In this document: positions 43,066-51,575 of the stretch, in pieces | Numbering within the stretch: the stretch's first letter is position 1 | Layout of the letters: every line of letters starts with the position of its first letter | Source of the DNA: Asticcacaulis sp. AC466 | GTDB lineage: Bacteria; Pseudomonadota; Alphaproteobacteria; Caulobacterales; Caulobacteraceae | Assembly (NCBI RefSeq): GCF_000495815.1 | Contig: NZ_AWGE01000001.1 | Location: 248,001-312,000, forward strand | Direction: 5' to 3' | Length of the DNA: 64,000 bases | Notes under the pieces: model-generated | Told to the model about the DNA's origin: nothing | The model's database searches: none | The model's input: only the letters and a program-made list of their open reading frames with translations | Program-made: the position numbers and the translations under genes

Positions 43066-44442
43066 ATGCGACTGAACATTTTTACCAAGCGCGCCCCTTT
43101 GATGACGCATCAAGGGGCCCCCGCCGCGGCTATCTCAGCGGAACAGGCCCTGCGCCGTTCCGTCCTGTCCTGCCTGCTGTGGGAAAACGAATTTTATGAG
43201 GACGGCCAGTCCATAGCCGATCGCATCGCGGCTCTGGCCGCCGACGTCGCGCCCGAAACGGTTGCGGCCTTGGCGGTCGAAGCACGCGAACAGTTCAAGC
43301 TGCGTCATGCGCCGCTGATGCTTATCTGCGCCCTGGCAAAAGCCGGCGGTCCTTTGGTTGCCGACACGATCGTGCGCGTCATTCGACGTCCCGATGAACT
43401 GACGGAACTGGTCGCCCTCTATTTCCGCAATGGCCGCAAGCCTTTGTCGAAGCAGATGAAGCTGGGCCTGGCTCGGGCGTTTACGACGTTCGATGCCTAT
43501 GCTCTGGCCAAATACGACCGGGCGGGGCCTGTGCGTCTGCGTGACGTTTTGTTCCTGTGCCATGCCAAGCCCAAGGACGCCGCGCAGGCTGCCGACTGGA
43601 AGCATCTGGTCGAAGGCACCTTGCCGTCGCCTGACACCTGGGAAGTGGCGCTGTCGGGCGGTGCGGACAAGCGCGAGACGTTCGAACGTTTGTTGGCCGA
43701 GCGCAAGCTGGGCTACCTGGCGTTGCTGCGTAACCTGCGCAACATGGATCAGGCCGATGTCGATGAAGGCCTTGTGCGTGAAGCGATCATCGCGCGGCAT
43801 GGTGCCGATCGCATCTTGCCTTTCCGCTATGTGGCGGCGGCGCGGGCGGCGCCCCGGTTCGAGCCGTTCCTCGACCAGGCGCTGAGCGAGACCATACTCG
43901 AAGGTCCGGTCCTCACGGGCCGTACCCTGGTGCTGGTCGATGTGTCGGGATCCATGAACGCGCGGCTGTCGGCGAAATCCGACCTCACGCGGATGGATGC
44001 GGCCGCCACTCTGGCCTCCATCATCCCTGGGGACGTGCGGGTTTTCACCTTCTCCGAACAGGTGAAGGAAGTTCCCGCGCGTCGTGGCATGGCGGGGGTA
44101 GATGCGGTCATTCAGTCACAACCCCATAGCGGGACCTGGCTGGGCAAGGCGATGGACAAGGTGAACGCGATCAAACACGATCGTCTCATCGTCATCACCG
44201 ATGAGCAGAGTCAGGATAAGGTTCCCGATCCTGTGGCCGGCAAGGCCTACATGATCAACGTCGCCTCCGCCCGCAATGGCATAGGCTACGGCAAGTGGAC
44301 CCATATCGATGGCTTTTCGGAAGCGGTGCTGACCTACATCCGTGCAAGTGAGGCAACCGCTCCGGAGTCCCAGGACTTCGGTCCGGGTGAGTCCAGGCTG
44401 ATGCAAAGGGGCAACCAAACGCCCCAGCGCGAAGGCCAATAA
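43066..44442 (+). CDS. rsr: Rsr, Ro60 orthologue (TROVE and von Willebrand A domains)
   Basis: A 458-residue ring-forming RNA-binding protein. Residues 20-280 are the HEAT-repeat TROVE ring, which binds single-stranded RNA ends in its cavity and Y RNA on its outside. Residues 285-430 are a vWA domain with an intact MIDAS motif DVSGSM (292-297) and VITDEQSQ. In other bacteria Rsr and Y RNA tether nucleases such as PNPase or act in rRNA maturation under stress (established). GGAGAAGG precedes the ATG at 43066. An earlier in-frame ATG at 42994 is rejected. The two Y RNAs upstream, the HTH gene and rtcB downstream form one locus. Confidence 0.94.
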   Translation: MRLNIFTKRAPLMTHQGAPAAAISAEQALRRSVLSCLLWENEFYEDGQSIADRIAALAADVAPETVAALAVEAREQFKLRHAPLMLICALAKAGGPLVADTIVRVIRRPDELTELVALYFRNGRKPLSKQMKLGLARAFTTFDAYALAKYDRAGPVRLRDVLFLCHAKPKDAAQAADWKHLVEGTLPSPDTWEVALSGGADKRETFERLLAERKLGYLALLRNLRNMDQADVDEGLVREAIIARHGADRILPFRYVAAARAAPRFEPFLDQALSETILEGPVLTGRTLVLVDVSGSMNARLSAKSDLTRMDAAATLASIIPGDVRVFTFSEQVKEVPARRGMAGVDAVIQSQPHSGTWLGKAMDKVNAIKHDRLIVITDEQSQDKVPDPVAGKAYMINVASARNGIGYGKWTHIDGFSEAVLTYIRASEATAPESQDFGPGESRLMQRGNQTPQREGQ

Positions 44443-44443
44443 A

Positions 44444-44671
44444 ATGGAGCCGGAGACACTGAGGCAGGCGGCAATTCTTTTGTTCGGTGAGCGTGGCTGG
44501 CAGTCGCGTCTTTCCGAAGCCTTAGGGGTTGACCGTTCCTCGGTGTCACGCTGGTTCGCCGGCCTGCCGGTTCCAGGACCGGTAGCGGCGGCCGTCCGGG
44601 CCTGGCTGAAACTCTACGAACTGACCGGCGAAAAGCCGTTCGAAATAAATGATTTAATAGACAAGACTTAG
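44444..44671 (+). CDS. small helix-turn-helix DNA-binding protein
   Basis: A 75-residue protein. WQSRLSEALGVDRSSVSRWF (20-39) is a clean HTH: LSEALGV is helix 2 and SSVSRWF the recognition helix. There is no other domain. GAAGG at the end of rsr serves as ribosome site, and the start is one base after the rsr stop. It probably autoregulates the rsr-rtcB operon, standing in for the sigma-54 activator RtcR that controls such operons in enterobacteria. This role is inferred from position only. Confidence 0.8.
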   Translation: MEPETLRQAAILLFGERGWQSRLSEALGVDRSSVSRWFAGLPVPGPVAAAVRAWLKLYELTGEKPFEINDLIDKT

Positions 44672-44713
44672 CCCTGCCGGCAATCCGGCCAAAAAAGCGG
44701 AGATCGCGGGGCC

Positions 44714-44721
44714 GGAGGTGA
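44714..44721 (+). promoter_or_regulatory. strong Shine-Dalgarno of rtcB
   Basis: GGAGGTGA is an unusually complete match to the 16S 3' end, with good spacing to the rtcB ATG at 44725. It predicts efficient initiation independent of the preceding small gene. Confidence 0.8.
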
Positions 44722-44724
44722 GAT

Positions 44725-45951
44725 ATGCAAGTTTTTCAAGGGGCCCGGGGCGGGCTCATCAAGGCCTGGATCGATGGCGTTGCTGTTGAGGATCAGGCTC
44801 GGCGGCAGCTCGACAATATCGCCGCCATGCCGTTCATCCATAAGCACGTTGCCATCATGCCGGACGTTCACTGGGGCATGGGGGCGACCATCGGTTCGGT
44901 GATCCCGACCAAGGGGGCCATTATTCCCGCTGCCGTTGGCGTCGATCTGGGGTGCGGTATGATGGCCGTGCGGACGACCTTGACCGCCGCCGACCTGCCC
45001 GACAACCTGGCGGGGCTGCGGACGGCGATCGAAGCACGGATTCCGCATGGCCGGACCGACAATGGCGGCCGTAACGACCGGGGCGCCTGGGGCCAGGTGC
45101 CTGAGGCGCAGACTGAGGTTTTCAAAGGCCTGTCCGGCGAATTGCAAACCATCGTCGACAAGCACCCGAAGATTTCCCAATCGGCGGCACGGGCGCATTA
45201 CCATCTCGGCACCCTTGGGACCGGGAACCACTTCGTCGAAGTCTGTCTTGATGAAAACGATGCGGTCTGGATCATGCTGCATTCCGGTTCGCGCGGGATC
45301 GGTAACCGGATCGGGTCCTATTTCATCGAGCGGGCCAAATTCGAGATGAAGCGGTGGTATATCAACCTGCCGGACGAGGACCTGGCCTATCTGCCGGAAG
45401 GTTCAGATCTGTTCGGTGACTATATGGGGGCCGTGTCGTGGGCCCAGCGGTTCGCCCGCGCCAATCGGGAATTGATGATGATGGCGGCGCTCGAAGCCCT
45501 GTCGGCATCTGTGCCCAAGCGGTTCACCTGCGACTGCGAGGCCGTCAACTGCCACCACAACTATGTGGCACACGAACGGCATTTCGGTTCGGACGTCCTG
45601 GTCACCCGTAAGGGGGCCGTGCGGATCACGCCGGAAACCTTGGGTATCATTCCTGGATCGATGGGCGCCAAATCGTTCATCGTACGCGGGATTGATGGCC
45701 AAGCCGCCGCGGAAGCCCTGTGTTCATGTTCGCATGGCGCAGGACGGGCGATGTCACGGGCAGAGGCCAAGCGCCGGTTTACCCTGGACGACCATGCGCG
45801 CGCCACGGTGGGGGTGGAATGCCGTAAGGATGCTGAGGTAATCGATGAAACCCCGGCCGCCTACAAGGATATCGACGCGGTGATGAAGGCCCAGGCCGAC
45901 CACGTTGAAATCGTCCATACCCTGAAGCAGGTCGTCTGCGTGAAGGGATAA
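44725..45951 (+). CDS. rtcB: RNA ligase RtcB
   Basis: A 408-residue GTP- and Mn2+-dependent ligase joining 2',3'-cyclic phosphate or 3'-phosphate ends to 5'-OH ends. Metal ligands D74 and C77 (GVDLGCGM), H169 (GTGNHF) and H186 (LHSGSRG) are present, and H337 (CSHGAGRAMSR) is the guanylylated nucleophile, the same number as in E. coli RtcB. No rtcA cyclase, archease or rtcR gene is adjacent. With Rsr and two Y RNAs upstream, it forms an RNA-repair operon of the Salmonella rsr-yrl-rtcB type. Confidence 0.96.
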   Translation: MQVFQGARGGLIKAWIDGVAVEDQARRQLDNIAAMPFIHKHVAIMPDVHWGMGATIGSVIPTKGAIIPAAVGVDLGCGMMAVRTTLTAADLPDNLAGLRTAIEARIPHGRTDNGGRNDRGAWGQVPEAQTEVFKGLSGELQTIVDKHPKISQSAARAHYHLGTLGTGNHFVEVCLDENDAVWIMLHSGSRGIGNRIGSYFIERAKFEMKRWYINLPDEDLAYLPEGSDLFGDYMGAVSWAQRFARANRELMMMAALEALSASVPKRFTCDCEAVNCHHNYVAHERHFGSDVLVTRKGAVRITPETLGIIPGSMGAKSFIVRGIDGQAAAEALCSCSHGAGRAMSRAEAKRRFTLDDHARATVGVECRKDAEVIDETPAAYKDIDAVMKAQADHVEIVHTLKQVVCVKG

Positions 45952-45957
45952 AAGGCA

Positions 45958-45983
45958 GCGCCTGCGACTCCGGTCGCAGGCGC
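45958..45983 (+). terminator. terminator hairpin after rtcB
   Basis: A perfect 11-bp stem, GCGCCTGCGAC (45958-45968) and GTCGCAGGCGC (45973-45983), with a TCCG loop starts six bases after the rtcB stop. The following TTGTCTGT is only modestly T-rich, so efficiency is uncertain. Confidence 0.75.
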
Positions 45984-46057
45984 TTGTCTGTAGGCTAAGC
46001 ATCCTGTTTCTGATTTCAGGCAACAATGGTACTTTAGCTAAAAACGGGGGGAAGCAC

Positions 46058-47197
46058 GTGCGAGAAAGCTTGAAAAACGGCGTGTGCTGCATGCTGGCGG
46101 TCTTGATGCTGGCGACCGGCGCTCCCGCGATGGCGCTTAGTACTCCGGCACACTCCACCGCCAAGATGCGCCAGCTCAAGGCTGAGGCGCGTGCGGGTGA
46201 TGTGTCCGCCATGTTGGCTTTGGGAGAGGCCTATCATTATGGTCGTGCGCCGGGCTTTACGTCTGACCAGGCTTGGGCGGTCTATTGGTACGGGCAGGCT
46301 GCGCTGACTGGAAACGCCGAGGCGGAAACCCGGCTGGGCGATATTTATTCTGACCCTGAAGACAAGTTTTACAACGAAGCTATGGCGTTTGCCTGGTACG
46401 AAAGCGCGGCCGGGAAGGGCTATCTGCCGGCGCAAAGCGCGCTTGCCCGACTATGGGAGCACCCGATTTCTGTCGCGCCCGATTACATCAAGGCCTACGG
46501 CTGGTATGTGAAGGCGGCGCAACAGGGCGATGAATCGACTTGGGAGGCGCTGGACGATCTTTATGTCTATGGCGACGCCGTGACCTCCTATGCCGAGGTT
46601 TATGACCGGCTGGCGCGAGAAGCTGCGGCCGGTGACGCCGAAGCGCAATGGCGGCTGGGCAGGCGCTTTTTGTTCAGGGAGCCCCAGCCGGATGTTGCTC
46701 AGGGTTTGAAATGGCTGGAAATATCGGCCGGGAATGGCAGCGCAAAGGGGTTATATTATTTCGGCGCGGAACTTATTATGGGCCAGAGATTGCCGGAAGA
46801 CAGCGCGCGCGGCATGCAAATGGAAAAACGCGCCGCTGATATGGGTTTCATTCCGGCGCAACTCTATTGGGCCCATAACTATCCGCCTGAAGGTCAGGCG
46901 CCGGACACAGAGATTGAAACCATGATCGCCGACTGGTGGCTCGCCGCAGCGGAGAAGGATGTCTCCGAGGCCCAGGAATCGCTGAGTTACTATTACTTGG
47001 CCGGCGCTTTCGTCAGGCAGGATCGCGCCGAAGCCTGGAAATGGCACCTGCTCTCTTTCCGTAGTCCCTATCGCCAGTTGTCATGGCAAAGGGACATTTT
47101 TCCAGGGCCTTCAGAAGATGAAAAGGTCGAAGGTCGCCGCCGCGCCGATATCTGGCTTGCGGCTCACCCCGGTCCCTATTGGCCACGCCCCCATTGA
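46058..47197 (+). CDS. exported Sel1-like repeat protein
   Basis: A 379-residue protein with an N-terminal signal peptide (CCMLAVLMLATGAPAMA, cleavage near 26) and several Sel1-type TPR-like repeats, for example AMLALGEAYHYGRA, AEAETRLGDIYSDPEDKF, AQWRLGRRFLF and AKGLYYFGAELIMG. Such alpha-solenoids mediate protein-protein contacts in the periplasm. The partner is unknown. The GTG start has a GGGGGGAAG ribosome site. It is tail-to-tail with the beta-helix protein gene, with no bases between the stops. Confidence 0.82.
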   Translation: MRESLKNGVCCMLAVLMLATGAPAMALSTPAHSTAKMRQLKAEARAGDVSAMLALGEAYHYGRAPGFTSDQAWAVYWYGQAALTGNAEAETRLGDIYSDPEDKFYNEAMAFAWYESAAGKGYLPAQSALARLWEHPISVAPDYIKAYGWYVKAAQQGDESTWEALDDLYVYGDAVTSYAEVYDRLAREAAAGDAEAQWRLGRRFLFREPQPDVAQGLKWLEISAGNGSAKGLYYFGAELIMGQRLPEDSARGMQMEKRAADMGFIPAQLYWAHNYPPEGQAPDTEIETMIADWWLAAAEKDVSEAQESLSYYYLAGAFVRQDRAEAWKWHLLSFRSPYRQLSWQRDIFPGPSEDEKVEGRRRADIWLAAHPGPYWPRPH

Positions 47198-48772
47198 TCA
47201 CAGGCCGGGGACTAATTGGCCGCCACCGGGAAGGGTATAGGTCGCGCCGTTAAGGCTTGGATTGCGTGATGTGTCGTAGTGCAGAGTATGGCCCTGGCTG
47301 TCGATGCGGGACCGATCGCCGTTCAGCGTTCCGACGGCACTGTCCGCCGTCAAGGTCCAGGTGCTGGTGGCGTCCAGCGTCATGTCGGTGTTATGCGTCG
47401 CAATGCCGGTAAAGTGCGAGTCGTCGTTCAGATTGACTGCAATGTGACTTATGGCGTCGGTGACGAAATCGCCGGTCAAGGTCTGATGACGGGCATCAAG
47501 CGTGGCGTCGCCACCATTGCGGCCCAGTTCTCCCCATTGATCAGCCGCCGCACGCAGGATAACGCCGCTGGTACTGCGCAGCTCCACCGTGTCCAGCGCG
47601 ATATGGGCGTGCATATTGGTGACGTAAAACACCGCCCGTCGTCCGTTCGCGGTTCCGCCTTTAAGGCTTAGTCCGTCCCTGACCTGTTCGGCCGTCGCCA
47701 TCATGTCGGTTACCGGTCGCACGCTTGCGGCCTGGTCTGCCCCGCCATTTGCCGCCCGAGCCCGGCCGTGGTGGCCGTCCATCTGGCCTCTTTCGCCCTG
47801 CTGACGCCAGCCAGGCCTGTCGTCCTTGGGTTGGCGACCACCGAATTGGCCGCCATCGGGCTGGCCGTCATGCTCCGACGCATCGCCGGGTTCGGCAGGG
47901 CGATACAGCATGACGGCGTAGTCACCGGACAGGTGGCTATCGGTGAAATGGATTGGGTGTGAACCTGTGATGACAACAGCTTCGGCGCGCCGGGCCTCTA
48001 CGGAAACGCCCGATGCTTCAAGGGGGCGGCTGAGTAAGAACGTAGGTGATAACGGTCCGGCCGTCGTGAAACGTCCGCCGGTTAACCGGACGGGTGGGCC
48101 ATGCGCCTCAATGGATAAGGCGATAGCATGATCGGATTGCGTCGCAACCGATATATCCGTCGCTTCAAACGAACCGCCTGGGCGGATTTCAATACCGTAG
48201 GCGCCGCTACCCGCCGTCGTGAGGTTGGCGCCGGTTGCGCGCAGGCTTGCGCCGTCATCATGGACATAGGCTGCCGTGGCGCCTTGCCCGCGCGTATCGA
48301 TGCGTCCACCCAGCAGGGTCACGCTGGCGCCGCTATCGATAAGCAGGGCGGAATTCATGCCATACTCGCGGGTATTGTCGACCAGGGTCGCCGCCCCCGA
48401 GGTGGTGATTGTCACCGTATCCAGTGTCACCTGGGCATTTCGCAGGGCGTACAGGCCGGACATGTCGGGTTTGTCGGAGGGAATGCTGGTGGCCTTGAAC
48501 GCCTTGGTTTCACCGGCGACACTCACAACGCCTTGAAGACGCGTGGCCACGGACACGACGGTAGGTGCGGGCCGTGCTATGCCCGGGCTATCCTGTGCGG
48601 GCGCCTGCTCGCCCTGACCGCGTTTTCCGCGATGACGTCCGCCGCCCCGGCCTCCGCCTCCGCCCATACCTTGACCCATACCGTCTCCCATGCCCTGGGC
48701 CATGACTGACGAGGCCAGTATCAGGCTTGTAAGCGTAAGACCGGTGAGTGCGAGATAGGTGGATGCGCGCAT
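47198..48772 (-). CDS. secreted beta-helix protein, adhesin or autotransporter-passenger-like
   Basis: A 524-residue protein of no named family that I recognise. A signal peptide (1-25, ending VMAQ) leads to a Gly/Met/Arg-rich segment (26-50), then repeated short strands rich in T, S, G, V and N typical of a right-handed beta-helix (LIDSGASVTLLGGRIDTRG, LRATGANLTTAGSGAYG, TLDARHQTLTGDF). Residues about 297-350 form a low-complexity insert rich in D, G, Q, R and H. There is no C-terminal beta-barrel, so it is not a classical autotransporter. Its ribosome site lies inside a terminator-like hairpin. Confidence 0.72.
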   Translation of the reverse strand: MRASTYLALTGLTLTSLILASSVMAQGMGDGMGQGMGGGGGRGGGRHRGKRGQGEQAPAQDSPGIARPAPTVVSVATRLQGVVSVAGETKAFKATSIPSDKPDMSGLYALRNAQVTLDTVTITTSGAATLVDNTREYGMNSALLIDSGASVTLLGGRIDTRGQGATAAYVHDDGASLRATGANLTTAGSGAYGIEIRPGGSFEATDISVATQSDHAIALSIEAHGPPVRLTGGRFTTAGPLSPTFLLSRPLEASGVSVEARRAEAVVITGSHPIHFTDSHLSGDYAVMLYRPAEPGDASEHDGQPDGGQFGGRQPKDDRPGWRQQGERGQMDGHHGRARAANGGADQAASVRPVTDMMATAEQVRDGLSLKGGTANGRRAVFYVTNMHAHIALDTVELRSTSGVILRAAADQWGELGRNGGDATLDARHQTLTGDFVTDAISHIAVNLNDDSHFTGIATHNTDMTLDATSTWTLTADSAVGTLNGDRSRIDSQGHTLHYDTSRNPSLNGATYTLPGGGQLVPGL

Positions 48773-48776
48773 GAAA

Positions 48777-48796
48777 AAGCCCCTGTTAAGGGGCTT
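48777..48796 (-). terminator. thrC terminator hairpin that also contains the next gene's ribosome site
   Basis: On the minus strand AAGCCCC and GGGGCTT form a 7-bp stem with loop TTAACA, followed by TTT and then C-ATG, the start of the beta-helix gene at 48772. It is placed and shaped as the thrC terminator. The only Shine-Dalgarno match for the next gene, AGGGG, is in the 3' arm of the stem. Confidence 0.75.
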
Positions 48797-48862
48797 CGCT
48801 TATCAGACCATCTGGGCAAGAGTTTGCGGTAATTGTATCAAGGCTGACGCTTAAGCCCGTTG

Positions 48863-50254
48863 TTAGGCGCGGCGCTGAAACGCCTTGACCGCCTCCATGG
48901 CCGCGAACTCATCATTGCGGATGGGGTGGATGGTTTCCTTTTGGCCATGCAGTTTTTGGATCGCTTCCGGAACTTCGGGCGCAAAGCCCAGGGCCGATGT
49001 CACAAACGCCGGGAACTTGGCAGCATGGGCGGTCGACAGGGCGATCTGTGGTATAGCCTGGTCCTTGCCGCGCTTGAGGGCGGCGGCCACGGCCACGGCG
49101 GTGTGCGGGCAGATGACCCGGTTCCATTGCTTGTAGGCATAGGCGATGGTTGCCTTTGTCTCGTCTTCGGAAATGGAGCTGGCCGTCACTTGAGCGTTGA
49201 GCGCGTCCTGGAGATCCGGCGCGATAAAGGCGTTGCCGGTGGCGTTGAAATTGTCGAACAGCCCCTTGGTGCCTTCCGCCTGACGGCCGGAGGCTTCGAA
49301 GATCAGGCGTTCAAAATTCGACGGCGCCTGAACGTCCATTGACACCGACGCCGTTTCGACGGCCGGACGGCGGACATAGTGGCCGGTATTGATGGCCTGG
49401 GCGAGGGCGTCATTGCTGTTCACGGCGGCGTGGATATGGCCGACATTCCCACCGATCTTGCGGCCGACCCAGCCGGCGAACGCGTCGCCGAAATTTCCGG
49501 TCGGCACCACGAATTCCGGATGGTCGGCGCCCGATGCGGCCGCGGCGGCGAGATAATAGGGCACCTGACCCAACAGACGGCCCCAGTTGATCGAATTGAC
49601 CGACGAAATCAGGCCGTACTGCTTCAATTCCTCTTCGCCCAGCAAGCGTTTGACCATGCGCTGACAGTCGTCGAAATCACCTTCGACGCCGATATTGAGG
49701 ACATTGTCGGCCTCTACCGTGGTCATTTGCAAGCGCTGGACCGGCGAGACGCGGCCAAGCGGATGGAAAACGACCAGCCGGACATGTTCGGAACCCGCAA
49801 AGGCGCGCACGGCCGCCGCGCCCGTGTCACCGGAGGTGGCGGTCACGAGGGTCAGCTTTTCGCCCCGTTGCGCCAGGGCCGCATCGGTCAGGGGGGCAAT
49901 CATCTGCATCGCCATGTCCTTGAAGGCCAGGGTCGGCCCGTGCCATAGCTCAAGAATCCACAGATTGTCTTCGACCTGGACCAAAGGTGTCTGCCCTGCG
50001 CTGTTCAGGAAGGCGGCCCGGGTGCGCGCGGCGGCCTTTTGCACGGCATCTGCCCCCAGGACATCGACGCCGAACAGAGTCAGGAGCTTTTCCGTCAGCA
50101 GGCCGTAATCACCGGCCGAAGCGGCGTTCAGGTCGAAATCCGGAACAGGATAGGTTTCAGGCACATAGAGGCCGCCGTCGGGCGCCAGGCCATCGAGCAA
50201 AGCGCCGGCGAAGGTCCGGGGTTCACGAAAACCGCGTGTGCCTATATAGTTCAT
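48863..50254 (-). CDS. thrC: threonine synthase, ThrC
   Basis: A 463-residue PLP enzyme converting O-phosphohomoserine to threonine. PLP lysine is in GPTLAFKDMAMQ; TATSGDTGAAAV and VPTGNFGDAFAG bind substrate and phosphate, and YIGTRG near the start with LAPDGGLYVP is typical of the N-terminal domain. The ATG at 50254 starts NYIGTRGFREP; longer in-frame readings reach into the divergent proB region and are rejected. With thrB at 41.3 kb, the last two threonine steps are in the window but not in one operon. Confidence 0.94.
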   Translation of the reverse strand: MNYIGTRGFREPRTFAGALLDGLAPDGGLYVPETYPVPDFDLNAASAGDYGLLTEKLLTLFGVDVLGADAVQKAAARTRAAFLNSAGQTPLVQVEDNLWILELWHGPTLAFKDMAMQMIAPLTDAALAQRGEKLTLVTATSGDTGAAAVRAFAGSEHVRLVVFHPLGRVSPVQRLQMTTVEADNVLNIGVEGDFDDCQRMVKRLLGEEELKQYGLISSVNSINWGRLLGQVPYYLAAAAASGADHPEFVVPTGNFGDAFAGWVGRKIGGNVGHIHAAVNSNDALAQAINTGHYVRRPAVETASVSMDVQAPSNFERLIFEASGRQAEGTKGLFDNFNATGNAFIAPDLQDALNAQVTASSISEDETKATIAYAYKQWNRVICPHTAVAVAAALKRGKDQAIPQIALSTAHAAKFPAFVTSALGFAPEVPEAIQKLHGQKETIHPIRNDEFAAMEAVKAFQRRA

Positions 50255-50351
50255 TTTGTTACCATTTTCCCGCTGAACAATCGCTTGCTTAAGCCGGTCC
50301 TTGTCCGTAAAAGCGCGCCCTAACACTTTACGTCCGGTTAGAAAACCCCTG

Positions 50352-51479
50352 ATGACATCCGAGGCTTTAAAATCCGTGCTGGCAAATGCCCGCCGCATCA
50401 CGATCAAGGTCGGTTCGGCCCTGGTGGTCGACAGCGCGACCGGCGTGGCGGATGCCGCCTGGATGCTCGGTCTGGCGCGCGATATCGCCGACCTACGGGC
50501 CGAGGGCCGATCGGTTCTTTTGGTGTCGTCAGGTGCCGGCGCGCTGGGGCGTCGTTATCTGGGTCTGAAGCGGGCCAAGCTGAAACTGGACGAAAAGCAG
50601 GCCGCTGCTGCTGCCGGGCAGCCCCGTCTGATGAGCGCGTGGGAGGCGGCCTTTTCTCAGGTCGGGCTAAAAACCGCTCAGGTTCTGCTGACGCGCGAGG
50701 ATACCGAGAAGCGCCGACGCTGGCTCAATGCGCGCGCCACGGTTGATACCTTGTTCGATATGGGGTGCGTGCCGATCGTCAACGAAAACGATACGGTAGT
50801 GACCGAAGAAATCCGCTACGGCGACAATGACCGGCTGGCCGCGCGGGCGGCGCAACTGATCCGCTCCGAAGTGCTTATTCTCCTGTCGGACATCGATGGT
50901 CTGTATACGGATGATCCACGCCGCAATCCGGACGCGCAGCATATTCCTGTGGTGGAAAAACTGGATGCGTCGATCGAAGCCATGGCCGGAGGCGCCAATG
51001 AGCAGGCCGGGGTGGGAACGGGCGGCATGGCCACCAAGATCGCCGCCGCCAAGATCGCCGGGTCAGCCGGTTGCGCCACCCTTATTGCCTTCGGCCAAAC
51101 AATCCGCCCGCTGTCGAGCATCGAAAAATTCACGGTCATCCGGCCTCAGTCGTCGGCGACGGCGGCCTATAAGTCGTGGATCGCCGGAACGGTGGTCCCG
51201 GCGGGCAAGCTGATGCTCGACGAAGGGGCGGTGCGCGCCCTGCACAACGGCAAGAGCCTTCTGCCGTCCGGTATCGTCGATGTCGTCGGCGCCTTCGACA
51301 AGGGTGACAGTGTATCGATTGTTTCGCCATCGGGAGCCGAAGTGGCGCGCGGCATCGTCACCTATTCCGCCGCGGCCATCCGCCTGATCCGGGGGCGGAC
51401 AAGCAAGGATATCGAAAGTCTGTTGGGGTATACGGCCGGGGATGAAGTTATTCACCGCGACGATATGGTGCTGGTCTAG
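50352..51479 (+). CDS. proB: glutamate 5-kinase, ProB
   Basis: A 375-residue kinase for the first step of proline synthesis. The amino-acid-kinase domain has [47 protein letters not shown] (part NENDTV and GDNDRLA) and [10 protein letters not shown]. The C-terminal PUA domain (about 280-370) is present. The ATG at 50352 is favoured because the 17 upstream residues overlap the thrC promoter. It is followed by proA after 96 bases. Confidence 0.95.
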   Translation: MTSEALKSVLANARRITIKVGSALVVDSATGVADAAWMLGLARDIADLRAEGRSVLLVSSGAGALGRRYLGLKRAKLKLDEKQAAAAAGQPRLMSAWEAAFSQVGLKTAQVLLTREDTEKRRRWLNARATVDTLFDMGCVPIVNENDTVVTEEIRYGDNDRLAARAAQLIRSEVLILLSDIDGLYTDDPRRNPDAQHIPVVEKLDASIEAMAGGANEQAGVGTGGMATKIAAAKIAGSAGCATLIAFGQTIRPLSSIEKFTVIRPQSSATAAYKSWIAGTVVPAGKLMLDEGAVRALHNGKSLLPSGIVDVVGAFDKGDSVSIVSPSGAEVARGIVTYSAAAIRLIRGRTSKDIESLLGYTAGDEVIHRDDMVLV

Positions 51480-51575
51480 CCACCCGCCGTTGCCGGCCGC
51501 GACGGATGATATCGCATGAAACGGTCGTAATTATCAGCATTTGCGCTATATAGGCCCTGAAGAAGGAGCCTTCCG

